Source: Sphingobacterium paucimobilis HER1398 (GTDB lineage: Bacteria; Bacteroidota; Bacteroidia; Sphingobacteriales; Sphingobacteriaceae). From it: DNA of 64,000 nucleotides. Location of the stretch: assembly GCF_000416985.1 (NCBI RefSeq), contig NZ_ATDL01000016.1, positions 62,001 through 126,000 on the forward strand, written 5' to 3'. Positions within the stretch are counted from its first letter, which is position 1. Each line of letters opens with the position of its first letter. This document shows, one piece after another, positions 1 through 8,844 of this stretch. Under the pieces are notes generated by a model, which was not told the origin of the DNA, ran no database searches, and was given only the letters and a program-made list of their open reading frames with translations. Made by a program: the position numbers and the translations under genes.

Positions 1-2
1 TT

Positions 3-170
3 AATATTGGGGCAAGTGTGCAGTATACCTTTAAACCCTCAGAAAATAATACACAGCTCTATATAAAGCTGTCAGAAAATTATGTTAAGCCTACAAGTAA
101 TACAGCATATTTTTCAAAATCGCAACATCGGGTGGATTGGCAGGTTGCAGTAGGATTGTTGACATTTTAG
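3..170 (+). CDS. 3' end of an outer-membrane beta-barrel-like protein (partial)
   Basis: The window starts inside this gene; 55 codons and a TAG stop are visible. The fragment alternates polar and hydrophobic residues, as in paired beta strands, and ends VGLLTF with a C-terminal phenylalanine, typical of outer-membrane barrel proteins recognised by the BAM machinery. The family cannot be named from this fragment. It runs in the same direction as the protease gene that follows 34 bases later, so the two could be co-transcribed. Confidence 0.45.
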   Translation, partial: NIGASVQYTFKPSENNTQLYIKLSENYVKPTSNTAYFSKSQHRVDWQVAVGLLTF

Positions 171-204
171 GTAACGTTGTTTATTTTTTAAATTTGAATT
201 CGAT

Positions 205-2424
205 ATGTATAATATAAAAAGGGTTGTAGGAGCGCTATTGTTGTCAGGAAGCTTGATGGCTAATGCGCAGGAGATAGAGAAGCCAAGTATTAAATCAAAA
301 ACTTCATTCGCAATTGTAGTTGATAAAGAGACGTACGAAGCGGTAGGTTCCGAAATTCGCGCCTATAAGCAGGTTGTGGAAAAAGATGGACTGGGGACTT
401 ATGTCATCTATGACGATTGGCAATCGCCAGAAAAGATTCGTCAAATATTGCAAAAATTACGTCAGGATAAAGGTAGCCCATTGGAAGGAGTCGTGTTGGT
501 TGGTAATATTCCAGTACCTATGATTCGTGATGCCCAGTTCTTGACTTCGGCATTCAAAATGAACCAAAAGATCAGATGGGAAAAATCCTCAGTGCCTTCC
601 GATAGATATTATGATGATTTTGACCTTAAGTTTGATTTCTTGAAACAGGATACTGCAAAAGGTAAGGAGCACTATTTCTATTATAGTCTACGGCCAGATT
701 CAAAACAATACATTAATATGGATATCTATTCGGCCCGTATCAAACCTCCAGTAGCAGATGGTGAGCAGATGGTTCCTAAGATTAAAGCCTACTTGAATAA
801 ACTGATCACGCTGCGTTCAAAAAATTATCGATTGAATGATATGCTGGTGTCTTATGGGCATGGCTATAATTCAAACTCGGTTAATGCGGTTTCTGGAGAA
901 GCCCTAGCGTTGAAGTCACAATTGCCACATCTTTTTAAGCCTGGCGGATCCATTAAGTTTCTTAATTTTAGGAATGCAGATTTCATGAAGTTTAATTTAC
1001 TATCCGAGTTGAAAAGGGAAGGGGTAGATTTTGCGTATATGACAGGCCACGGTACACCAACATTGCAATTGATTAATGGTTATCCACTGGTGTCCAACCC
1101 ACAGCCCTCGATGGAGAATGTTGCCCGATACCTAAGGTCTAAACTGCGTGATGCAAAAGAAGATGGAAGAGATGTGGAGAAAACCAAAGAGGGATTTAAA
1201 AGCTCTTTGGGTGTGTCAGACAAATGGTTTGAGAATATTTTTGACCCAAAAGTAATAGAACAGGATTCTGTTTTCAACGCAAATCTTGATGTGCAGATTG
1301 AAGATGTGCGTGACGCTGGCATTCAGGCCAAATTGGTATACTTAAACTCTTGCTTGACGGGATCTTTTCAATTAGACAACTATCTCGCAGGATATTATCC
1401 ATTCTCCGAAAATCAGAATGTAGTAGCCATAGCAAATTCTGTCGGCGTATTACAAGATTTATGGCCGGCAGAAATGATGGGCTTATTACATCAAGGGTAT
1501 CGCGTAGGGAATTGGCTTAAACATATTGCTTACCTGGAGACGCACGTACTGGGCGATCCGACATTCCACTTTGAATCTAAGGATGCATATGCTCTTAATG
1601 AATCCGTATTCTTAAATAAAGATATTGCTTATTGGAAGCGTGTATTGAAGGAGAACAATGCCGATTTGCAAAGTTTGGCCTTAGTAAAATTAGCAGCATT
1701 AATGCCAGAGAAGGAGAGCGCTCCGTTATTAAGAGACTTTTATTTTAATTCCTCTTTTGAGACGACACGTATGCAGGCATTTCAGCTGTTACGTCAATTT
1801 GAGAATAAGGAATACATTGAAGTGCTGCATGCTGCAAAAAATGATCCTTATGAATACATCCGCCGTAGAGCTATCTATGATCTGACTGATTTTGGATCGG
1901 ACGAATTTGTTAAAGATCTGATCCAGTTTTACGTGTCGGATCCGCATTCCGAACGTGTAGCTTATCGGGTAAGATGGGCTTTGCAATTTATGGACCCCGA
2001 ATTAGCCAAGCAAGAGGTTAATACCCTGATTCGACAAAATAAAGCGGTGCACAATGGTCCTGCTTTAGCCGATAAATTGGACAAAGACTTAGATTATTAT
2101 GGTAAAAAACGTGATGATTTGATAAAATCGTTGCAGAATGATAACATGTCGGAAAAAGAAAAGCTAGGAGAGGTTACCACGTTGCGATTATACAGACATC
2201 ATGCTGCTGTACCTCAGGTGATCACATTGATCAAGAACAACAAGACGCCGGAAACCGTACGTGTGGCAGCATTGGAAGCACTAGGGTGGTTCACCTTATC
2301 GTATCAACGGGACAATATCATCAAAGGTTGTGATGAGGTTTTGAAATCTGATGCACCGAAAGTTGTAAAAGATGAAGCGGAAAAAACAAAAAGACGTCTT
2401 CGTGAAGCGACACATAAGATATAA
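205..2424 (+). CDS. Secreted C25 (gingipain-like) cysteine protease with C-terminal HEAT-like repeats
   Basis: Residues 1-21 form a signal peptide ending in ANA-Q. Residues 30-460 resemble the gingipain/caspase fold: a GHG motif (His282), an NSC motif about 100 residues later (Cys383), and a GDPTFHF motif at 450-456 like the GDPT signature near the end of C25 catalytic domains. A PSDRYYDD motif lies at 131-138. Residues about 480-735 look alpha-helical and repetitive, like HEAT repeats. The predicted activity is cysteine endopeptidase in the periplasm or at the cell surface; specificity cannot be read. No T9SS C-terminal sorting domain is evident, since the protein ends in the repeat region. 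Two paralogues on the opposite strand lack the catalytic pair. Family assignment rests on motifs only. Confidence 0.7.
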   Translation: MYNIKRVVGALLLSGSLMANAQEIEKPSIKSKTSFAIVVDKETYEAVGSEIRAYKQVVEKDGLGTYVIYDDWQSPEKIRQILQKLRQDKGSPLEGVVLVGNIPVPMIRDAQFLTSAFKMNQKIRWEKSSVPSDRYYDDFDLKFDFLKQDTAKGKEHYFYYSLRPDSKQYINMDIYSARIKPPVADGEQMVPKIKAYLNKLITLRSKNYRLNDMLVSYGHGYNSNSVNAVSGEALALKSQLPHLFKPGGSIKFLNFRNADFMKFNLLSELKREGVDFAYMTGHGTPTLQLINGYPLVSNPQPSMENVARYLRSKLRDAKEDGRDVEKTKEGFKSSLGVSDKWFENIFDPKVIEQDSVFNANLDVQIEDVRDAGIQAKLVYLNSCLTGSFQLDNYLAGYYPFSENQNVVAIANSVGVLQDLWPAEMMGLLHQGYRVGNWLKHIAYLETHVLGDPTFHFESKDAYALNESVFLNKDIAYWKRVLKENNADLQSLALVKLAALMPEKESAPLLRDFYFNSSFETTRMQAFQLLRQFENKEYIEVLHAAKNDPYEYIRRRAIYDLTDFGSDEFVKDLIQFYVSDPHSERVAYRVRWALQFMDPELAKQEVNTLIRQNKAVHNGPALADKLDKDLDYYGKKRDDLIKSLQNDNMSEKEKLGEVTTLRLYRHHAAVPQVITLIKNNKTPETVRVAALEALGWFTLSYQRDNIIKGCDEVLKSDAPKVVKDEAEKTKRRLREATHKI

Positions 2425-2430
2425 TAATAA

Positions 2431-2463
2431 AATAGCCGCGAACAATTTTTCGCGGCTATTTTT
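2431..2463. terminator. Bidirectional terminator between convergent genes
   Basis: Perfect 10-bp inverted repeat (AATAGCCGCG and CGCGGCTATT) around a 10-base loop, followed by T-rich sequence. It lies between the stops of the protease gene and the convergent 201-codon gene, so it can serve both strands. Confidence 0.85.
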
Positions 2464-2466
2464 CTA

Positions 2467-3072
2467 TTAATGTTGATGTCTTTCAAGAGGAGGAGTAATC
2501 ATGATGTGCGCCTTGTAGGTGCCTTCGTCCATTAACCAAGGCATTCCCAGGTTATTGTGTTGATTGGAGAGTCCTAAGTCAGCTGCTCTTGCGAAGGGTA
2601 CATAAATTACATATCTTCTTTTAGCATCTTTAATTTCTCCTGTTTCTGGATTTACATCCTTGGCTGCTCCCCAATACCCATATAATGTTGACGGCGTTTG
2701 TGGCATGGGTAATTTTCCTTCTTTAAATTCCTGTTCACGGATCTTGTCTCTTTCTTTGCGTTTACCCTGTGCAATCAACTCTCGGCCTCTAGCCATTAAG
2801 GGTTCTAAGCTTTCCGGGTAGCAATAAGCATAATAGACTGACATTTTGTCGTCTGGAGCCAAGCAAATATAACCATTGCTGCCTTCGCGAAGCGTGACAA
2901 ACTCGCCGGATTGGTCGTAACCATATACTTTCGCTCCGTCTCTAAACTCAGAGGGAGCAGCCTGGACCGCTATTTTGATTTGGAGTTCCGGGCTTAAAAT
3001 TTTCTTGTCTTGTGCATAGTTGTTGCCTACACTCATCCAGAGTAATAATGCAACGATTATCAATTTATTCAT
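2467..3072 (-). CDS. Secreted protein of unknown function, last gene of the pseudoprotease operon
   Basis: 201 residues with a signal peptide of about 20 (cleavage near NYA-Q). The mature part has no motif I recognise. The middle (about 90-125) is rich in Lys, Arg and Glu and probably helical, and the protein ends LERHQH. Its ATG overlaps the stop of the upstream pseudoprotease gene by 4 bases (ATGA type), which implies translational coupling and a shared task. The operon context suggests work in the periplasm or outer membrane with the protease-like proteins; no biochemical role is assigned. Confidence 0.7.
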   Translation of the reverse strand: MNKLIIVALLLWMSVGNNYAQDKKILSPELQIKIAVQAAPSEFRDGAKVYGYDQSGEFVTLREGSNGYICLAPDDKMSVYYAYCYPESLEPLMARGRELIAQGKRKERDKIREQEFKEGKLPMPQTPSTLYGYWGAAKDVNPETGEIKDAKRRYVIYVPFARAADLGLSNQHNNLGMPWLMDEGTYKAHIMITPPLERHQH

Positions 3073-4982
3073 TCTATCTTTAATCTATATATTGTTTGTT
3101 CTATTTCATTTTTTAATGCTTTGGAAGCCTTTGATTTTAACAAATCCTGACAATGGGTTATGATTTTTTCTCTTTCCTGAGAATAGTTGAATGCACCCAA
3201 AGCAATGATGCATGCTCTGCGCAGTTCAAGGGGCTCCTGTTTGTCATTCACAACATCCAAAATCCTGTCTATACAAAGGTGACAATGGTGACTTGCTATG
3301 GACCGTACTACAGCAATACGTTCTTCTTGAGAATTGCTTTTATCTTGTATTTTTGCCAGTGCGCTTTCCCAAAGAGAAGATTGTGTGTATAGATCTTGTA
3401 TGTCTTCGATTTCCTTTTCTCTGTGGATACGGTTACTGTTGTTTAATGCCTTCAGCAGTTCTTTTTCAACCATACTACTGTCAAATATACCTAAGGTCGG
3501 CCTGATAATTTGCTGGATTCGCACTCTGGATTTATCATTTATCCAGACTTGTGTCAACGAGGGTAATAATGTCGTATCTCCTATCATGCGTGCATAGATA
3601 AGCGATTGCCTGGCTATCATCTCGTATTCGTCAGTCAAACCTTTATCTACAGTCTTTGTAAAGGTCGCATTTTTATGTGTTGATAAAGTATTTAATGCCT
3701 GTAATCTTACAGTACGGTATGGTGATCTGTCAAAATACGAGCTTAGGGTATCCGAAGTGTTGACGGTGTTGGTCCCTAACTTGAATAGTGCCAATGTTTG
3801 ATAGACAGGACTGTCTTTCTTTAACAGGGCTGTCCAGTATTCGCGATCGTCTTGTTGGGAGATTCTTTCATTCAGCTTTTCAGTATCTTTAATTGCAAAA
3901 TGGAAGGTGGGGTCTCCAAATAAATGACGTTCTAGGTTTAAGTCTAAATTGTGTACATGTCCCAAGCGTATCCCATAGGAAAGTAGCCCGCTAAAATTTA
4001 AACTCCAGCTGTCCCTGGGCATTGGTCGTGTACAGGCTTGTACAGCGATGGTATTGCCCGCGTTGAAGAGGTAATGAGCGGCGGCGTATTCCAAACTGTC
4101 AAAAGCACCAGCAGATGGACACTCTAGGATCATGTATAGCGGGTATGTATCCAGTTGTTTGTCCTGTATGGTGCTGATAGTAGAAGTGCTGTCGGAGCGG
4201 ATTAGGAATAAATCAACCTCTTTACGTTGCATCTCGTTTAAGATAGCGTGTTCGCTATTATTATGGAAAGGCAATTGCCGTAAACCACTGACCTGCTTTA
4301 CTAGAAAAGGAAAATATTCTTTGTAAGCTTTTATTTCATCCTTCCAGGCACTTGTGCATCCCTTATAGGAGTCTCTACTTGTTGAACTGACGACATGATC
4401 TAATATATTATCTCGACGGGTCCGAGCTACCTTGAGAAGGTAATTGTTGATAGCTTTGTAGGATTCGCTATGTTTTAAACCAGGATAACAGATCCGAGCA
4501 GAGTAAAAATCTGGATTGATCCTTCGAGGGCTGCTTCCTTGTAACTTGTAATAATGGAGGTTGGTGTGTACTGGGTCCTGTTTGATATAGTCAAAGGTAA
4601 GGTTAAGATCATCGTAAAAGCGATCCGAAGGAATTGGAAGGGTATCGATTGAAAGATCATAGACCATAGGAATCGGAATGTTGCCAATAAAGACAGCCCC
4701 CTCAAGGGATTGTTTGGTTTTATATAGTTTTATAAGTTCTTTCTTGATGTCTTCAGGTCGATGGAAGACACCATATATAACATAGGTCGGTATACCATCA
4801 CTTTCCACGGCTTTTTGATACGCTTTTATAGCATCTTGAGTGTTGTTGTAAGTTTCTTGGTCTACGATTATTGCGAAGGCCTTCTTGGTCGTACTCAAGG
4901 TGGGCTTCTCTATTTTCAGCTGCCCCTTAGCGATGGATACCATGTAGAGAAGAGCCAGTAAAGAGAGGAGATACTTTTGCAT
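3069..4982 (-). CDS. C25-like pseudoprotease with HEAT-like repeats (catalytic His lost, Cys displaced)
   Basis: 637 residues with a signal peptide (about 1-20). It is a paralogue of the protease at 205-2424: it shares the opening pattern (KKAFAIIVDQETY), IPSDRFYDD at 117-125, and LFGDPTFHF near 355-362, followed by a helical repeat region. Where the active paralogue has GHG, this protein has SDS (263-265). A cysteine is present (Cys288, in ECPSAG) but sits one position off the aligned catalytic site. The stretch of about 90 residues between His and Cys in the active paralogue is cut to about 20. It is therefore probably inactive as a protease and may bind substrates, partners or the active enzyme. 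Its start overlaps the upstream paralogue stop by one base (TAATG). Confidence 0.65.
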   Translation of the reverse strand: MQKYLLSLLALLYMVSIAKGQLKIEKPTLSTTKKAFAIIVDQETYNNTQDAIKAYQKAVESDGIPTYVIYGVFHRPEDIKKELIKLYKTKQSLEGAVFIGNIPIPMVYDLSIDTLPIPSDRFYDDLNLTFDYIKQDPVHTNLHYYKLQGSSPRRINPDFYSARICYPGLKHSESYKAINNYLLKVARTRRDNILDHVVSSTSRDSYKGCTSAWKDEIKAYKEYFPFLVKQVSGLRQLPFHNNSEHAILNEMQRKEVDLFLIRSDSTSTISTIQDKQLDTYPLYMILECPSAGAFDSLEYAAAHYLFNAGNTIAVQACTRPMPRDSWSLNFSGLLSYGIRLGHVHNLDLNLERHLFGDPTFHFAIKDTEKLNERISQQDDREYWTALLKKDSPVYQTLALFKLGTNTVNTSDTLSSYFDRSPYRTVRLQALNTLSTHKNATFTKTVDKGLTDEYEMIARQSLIYARMIGDTTLLPSLTQVWINDKSRVRIQQIIRPTLGIFDSSMVEKELLKALNNSNRIHREKEIEDIQDLYTQSSLWESALAKIQDKSNSQEERIAVVRSIASHHCHLCIDRILDVVNDKQEPLELRRACIIALGAFNYSQEREKIITHCQDLLKSKASKALKNEIEQTIYRLKIE

Positions 4983-6892
4983 TAGTTTATATTATTTAAA
5001 GTCCGGCGGGCTTCATCGCGTAGCCTCTTTGAATGTCGAGTGTCCACCATTAATTCTTTACAAGCGGCTACAATCTCGGGTTTACGATACGAATCTCTAA
5101 AACAGGATAAGGATTCTAGCATGGCGATTCGTAAATCGATGTTCATTTTACTGTTGCGGACAAATTCGAGGTACCGAGTTATCGATGGATGATAGTGGAC
5201 GGTGTGCAGGTCAGCAATTCCCTGTTTTTGCCTATCAGAGTTGGTGTCGAATATTTTTTTGTCAATTTCCAAATATACTCCTGTAAATTGCGTATCATAA
5301 AATTTTTCCTTCTCTGCACTCTTGTCCGTATAATTATTGGTGGTCATAAAGTGCTGCTCGGCAATGTTTTTTATCAGGTCTTTATTAAATGCATAGAGTG
5401 CCATATTTATAGCAGATAGTATACTTTCGGCATGTTGGTTCTCTGTATAGGCCTCTACCAGAGCAGGGATAAATATGGGATCTCCAATACGTGCCATCGA
5501 ATGGATAACTTCTAGGCGGATACATTCGTCAGGGTCTTTGATTCCCTTTGAAAAAAGAGCAGATCGTATTTCCCCTTCTTGCCTTTCAGCGATATGTATA
5601 CAGGTATATCGTACTGTAGCATACTTGGAGCTATCGTAATATTGCATGAGGAGTTTGGTCAAGCCTTCATAGCGGTTCAGAAATAACTGATTCAGCAAGA
5701 AGCTTTGAGCCTCTGGAGAGCTGACTTTTGATAAAGCCTGTACTAAATGTTTGTTGTCCGTTTCGTTTACGAATTGACTTAATGTGTCGGCACTGCTTAA
5801 TGAAAAAAAGAACGTTGGATCACCTAGCAGATGCGATTCAAGTGTGTTATTTAACTTTGCCCACTGGCCAATGTTTAGTCCCATATTTAAGGATCCTATA
5901 AGATATGTAGGATGAGGATGTGGAGTTGGTTGTACGGAGTTGGCCAAAACAGTTAACGCGTTGCCTGGACTGAAGGTAAAATATCCAGCATCGTATTGTG
6001 GCTCGCTGAAATTCCCAATAGGGTTGTCCGCAAAAATAGTTAATGTAACATTCGGATGGATCATAGCGACATTGGAAAGCGCATATTGACGAATGAAAGC
6101 TATGTCCAGATCTTTCCTTCTAAATTGATTGATAGTTTCACCTTGCAAAGTACGGAACTTGTCGTCCTTATAATTTTGAAATCGTGTGCTTGATTTTAGA
6201 ACTTGTGGAAACTGTTCCTCTAGAAAATAGGACTGCGAAGACCAGGCAGACAGGGGCTGAAATGCCACATAAGACATAATCTGATCGACACTGTTCTTTT
6301 GCTGTCGAGCTTGTACCGCTTTGTTGAGATAGGTGCTGATCTGTTGATACTTGTCGTTACTTTTGCTGGAGCTTGCCAGAGGTTTGAGCCGTGCCGAATA
6401 GATGGTTGATCGGATACGGTTCGGGGAAGAGATTCCTAGATTATAAAAAAATAATTGTGTGTTTGTTTTGCTCTGCTCCAGAAAATCAAACGTTAAGCTA
6501 AAATCATCATAAAACCGATCGGATGGAATGGCTGTAGATACGTTTGTAAGGTGCTGTGCTTTGAGTATCATAGGGATTGGTATATCTCCTATGAATATAA
6601 CCCCTTCTGTTTTTGAGGACTCATAAAGCTTTTTTAACTCATTTTTGATCTGTTCGGGATTTTTCCAAGAATGATAAATGATCAATGTTGGTAGAAATTC
6701 CGATTCGATCACATCCCGATAAGCGGTAATCTCTTTTTGACATTTTTCAAAAGTAGTCCTGTCGGTGACGATAGCGAAAGAACGATCTTTTATTTCAAGC
6801 GTAGAAGGTATGATTTCTTGAGCTCTCGTAATATTTGAAATAAATAGATGCGAGACTAAAAAGAAAATAAATAGTTTGTTTAAAGCCTTCAT
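4982..6892 (-). CDS. C25-like pseudoprotease with HEAT-like repeats (both catalytic residues lost)
   Basis: 636 residues with an N-terminal signal peptide (cleavage near TRA-Q). It has the same architecture as the two neighbours: a DRSFAIVTDRTTF start, IPSDRFYDD at 122-130, LLGDPTFFF near 360, and a helical repeat region of about 250 residues. At the catalytic positions GHG is replaced by QYA (269-271) and NSC by ADN (288-290), so neither His nor Cys is present. First gene of a three-gene operon reading toward the active protease. The upstream gap of 136 bases (6893-7028) to xseB can hold its promoter. Inactivity is inferred by hand alignment to the paralogue. Confidence 0.65.
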   Translation of the reverse strand: MKALNKLFIFFLVSHLFISNITRAQEIIPSTLEIKDRSFAIVTDRTTFEKCQKEITAYRDVIESEFLPTLIIYHSWKNPEQIKNELKKLYESSKTEGVIFIGDIPIPMILKAQHLTNVSTAIPSDRFYDDFSLTFDFLEQSKTNTQLFFYNLGISSPNRIRSTIYSARLKPLASSSKSNDKYQQISTYLNKAVQARQQKNSVDQIMSYVAFQPLSAWSSQSYFLEEQFPQVLKSSTRFQNYKDDKFRTLQGETINQFRRKDLDIAFIRQYALSNVAMIHPNVTLTIFADNPIGNFSEPQYDAGYFTFSPGNALTVLANSVQPTPHPHPTYLIGSLNMGLNIGQWAKLNNTLESHLLGDPTFFFSLSSADTLSQFVNETDNKHLVQALSKVSSPEAQSFLLNQLFLNRYEGLTKLLMQYYDSSKYATVRYTCIHIAERQEGEIRSALFSKGIKDPDECIRLEVIHSMARIGDPIFIPALVEAYTENQHAESILSAINMALYAFNKDLIKNIAEQHFMTTNNYTDKSAEKEKFYDTQFTGVYLEIDKKIFDTNSDRQKQGIADLHTVHYHPSITRYLEFVRNSKMNIDLRIAMLESLSCFRDSYRKPEIVAACKELMVDTRHSKRLRDEARRTLNNIN

Positions 6893-7028
6893 AATGAAAA
6901 AGTAAGATCAAAAGTGAAGCCAGGAATAACTCAAAGCTGCTAAATGTAAGAGCAAATATAGGCTGAAATTCTTAATCGTGATTGAAACCAGTTACCTAGA
7001 AAAACAATTCTATTGTAAAATTAGGATA

Positions 7029-7253
7029 TCAGTCGCTGTTCGATGCCCCCTGTTCGGTTTCTTGGAACTTATTTAATAAAGCCGTCACCTCTTCTTCTGA
7101 AGAGGTTAATTTCGCTTTACAGATATGTATTAATTGTGAAGCCCTTTTTATTTTATCCGCTAATTCATCTACATTTACATCTCCAGTTTCTATTTCAGAA
7201 ACGATTTGTTGCAATTCGTTGAAGGCATCATTGTAACTATAATTTGCTGTCAT
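7029..7253 (-). CDS. xseB: Exodeoxyribonuclease VII small subunit
   Basis: 74 residues, close to the usual 70-80 of XseB. It has the family pattern: an N-terminal Y-x-x-A-x-x-E-L-x-x-I-V stretch, an ESGDVNVDEL-like segment (here ETGDVNVDELADKIKRA), then C-x-x-K-L at the end of the second helix. The small subunit forms a helical bundle that joins XseA in a cytoplasmic complex degrading single-stranded DNA from both ends. It lies 6 bases after xseA and is co-transcribed with it. Confidence 0.9.
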   Translation of the reverse strand: MTANYSYNDAFNELQQIVSEIETGDVNVDELADKIKRASQLIHICKAKLTSSEEEVTALLNKFQETEQGASNSD

Positions 7254-7259
7254 CTGTCA

Positions 7260-8516
7260 CTAAGATTTTGAAATGATTTTACTTGATAGTATGCCATCGG
7301 CATAGCTCGTTTCTATAATATCTCCCGCATTGATTTGTTTTGTCGAAGTAATGGTTTTACCATTAATCCGTGTGATGCTGAATCCTTTTTCTAAAAGAAG
7401 TTTGGGGTCGGCCATGTTTATCACACGGGTGATGCCATCGAGCGTATGCCATTGTTCTTTTAACGCCTGTCGGCTGTATAGTTTTAGTTGCTGAGACAAC
7501 ATCTGTACCTGATGCCGTTCCAATGTAAGCTTCTGCTTGCTATTCCACGATAATACTTGTGTGGATTCCGCTAGTTTTTTACGATGTTTAAGAAAGATCT
7601 CCTTTGCTAGGAAAATTATGCTCTCTTGTGCTTTGTCTACCGGTATGGAAAAGTTATGAAACTTTTGGATTAAGAAATCAGCTAGTTCGCTGGGGGTAAT
7701 CGCATTTTTGTAAGCGACCATTTCGCTTACAGTCTCGTTGGTCGAATGACCTATACCCGTCAAAACCGGAATAGGGAAAATTGCGATTGCTTTGGCAAGC
7801 ATGTAGTTGTTGTAACTCGACAGACCTACTTCGCCTCCGCCTCCCCGGATAATGGCGACCGCATCATACTTCTCTAAATGATCGGCAATAACGGCGAGTT
7901 GTTGGATAATGGAAGGAATCGATCTGTCTCCTTGTAACAGCGCAGGATAAAGCGTAGTCTCTATTTTATATCCCCAGGGATTTTGCGCGATTATTTTAAA
8001 GAAATCAGATAGACCTTTACTAGTTTCAACTGAAATGATAGCCAATCGTTTGGGCAGTAATGGAAAAGCTAATTTTTTATTGGCATCGAACAGGCCATCT
8101 TGCTGTAACTTAGCTATGCTTTCTTTTTTCTCTTTTTCAAGTTCGCCCAGTACGAATGTAGGATCTATGTCTACAATGCGTAAACTCAGCCCGTATAAAG
8201 GATCGTAAGAGACTCCTGCTTGAAATAATACGGTTATGCCGTCCCGTAAAGGTTCATCTAATAATTGAATGAATTGGGTATTAATTCGTTCAAAATCTGT
8301 TTTCCAGAGTATAGATCTGATTTCTGCTACTATTTTCCCTTCTTTCTTTTCGACAAGTTCAGGGTAACAGTGGCCTGAATGCTTATAGTGGTTGAGTTTG
8401 TTCATTTCTGCTTTTATCCAATACAAGCTCCTGTAACGATCTGCAATCGTTCGTTGTATGCTTTTCGTTACCTCTAAAAGCGAAAAAATAGTTTTGTCTT
8501 CAACCACTTCAGGCAT
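7260..8516 (-). CDS. xseA: Exodeoxyribonuclease VII large subunit
   Basis: 418 residues (E. coli XseA is 456). An N-terminal OB-fold region (about 8-120) is followed by the catalytic domain, with the signature RGGGG at 224-228 and TGIGHSTNE near 253-261, which XseA proteins share. The enzyme cuts single-stranded DNA into oligonucleotides and acts in repair. The C-terminal third is predicted helical and would hold XseB, encoded immediately downstream. The start ATG at 8516 gives a normal N-terminus. Confidence 0.93.
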   Translation of the reverse strand: MPEVVEDKTIFSLLEVTKSIQRTIADRYRSLYWIKAEMNKLNHYKHSGHCYPELVEKKEGKIVAEIRSILWKTDFERINTQFIQLLDEPLRDGITVLFQAGVSYDPLYGLSLRIVDIDPTFVLGELEKEKKESIAKLQQDGLFDANKKLAFPLLPKRLAIISVETSKGLSDFFKIIAQNPWGYKIETTLYPALLQGDRSIPSIIQQLAVIADHLEKYDAVAIIRGGGGEVGLSSYNNYMLAKAIAIFPIPVLTGIGHSTNETVSEMVAYKNAITPSELADFLIQKFHNFSIPVDKAQESIIFLAKEIFLKHRKKLAESTQVLSWNSKQKLTLERHQVQMLSQQLKLYSRQALKEQWHTLDGITRVINMADPKLLLEKGFSITRINGKTITSTKQINAGDIIETSYADGILSSKIISKS

Positions 8517-8844
8517 AAATCAAAGGTAAATAAAAAGTTTGATGTATAGCACAGGCATCAGCAGGGAGACAAGCTTGGAGTTGCTTATTATTAACAAGGA
8601 AATTAAAGCGAATTTAAAGCGGAAATAAGACGTACATTATTCGAATGTATCCGAACAAAGTCCGTATGAAGTCCGGTTAAAGTCCGAATAAAGTCCCTGT
8701 TAAATGGAAATATAATACCTGGTTGGTGCCCATCTGTATCAAGCTTATTGAAAGCATTTATTCAGTGAAAGAAAGGTGGTTTCTTTATTAATGTTGCGGT
8801 TTTATGCGGTTTTTGTATATATTTACTTTAGAAACCTTATTGTC
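8517..8844. other. 328-base divergent intergenic region between xseA and the serine hydrolase gene
   Basis: Holds the upstream regions of two divergent genes and an 11-bp tandem repeat at 8658-8701 (listed separately). No small gene or RNA was recognised. An in-frame ATG at 8776 would lengthen the serine hydrolase by 23 residues but was not chosen. Confidence 0.6.
8658..8701. repeat. 11-bp tandem repeat, four copies of AAGTCC with exact 11-base period
   Basis: AAGTCC begins at 8658, 8669, 8680 and 8691, always 11 bases apart, with variable A/T/G-rich filler between copies. The period equals about one DNA helical turn, so all copies face the same side. It lies mid-way between the divergent xseA and serine hydrolase genes. 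It could be a protein-binding array or a slippage-prone repeat. Confidence 0.8.
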
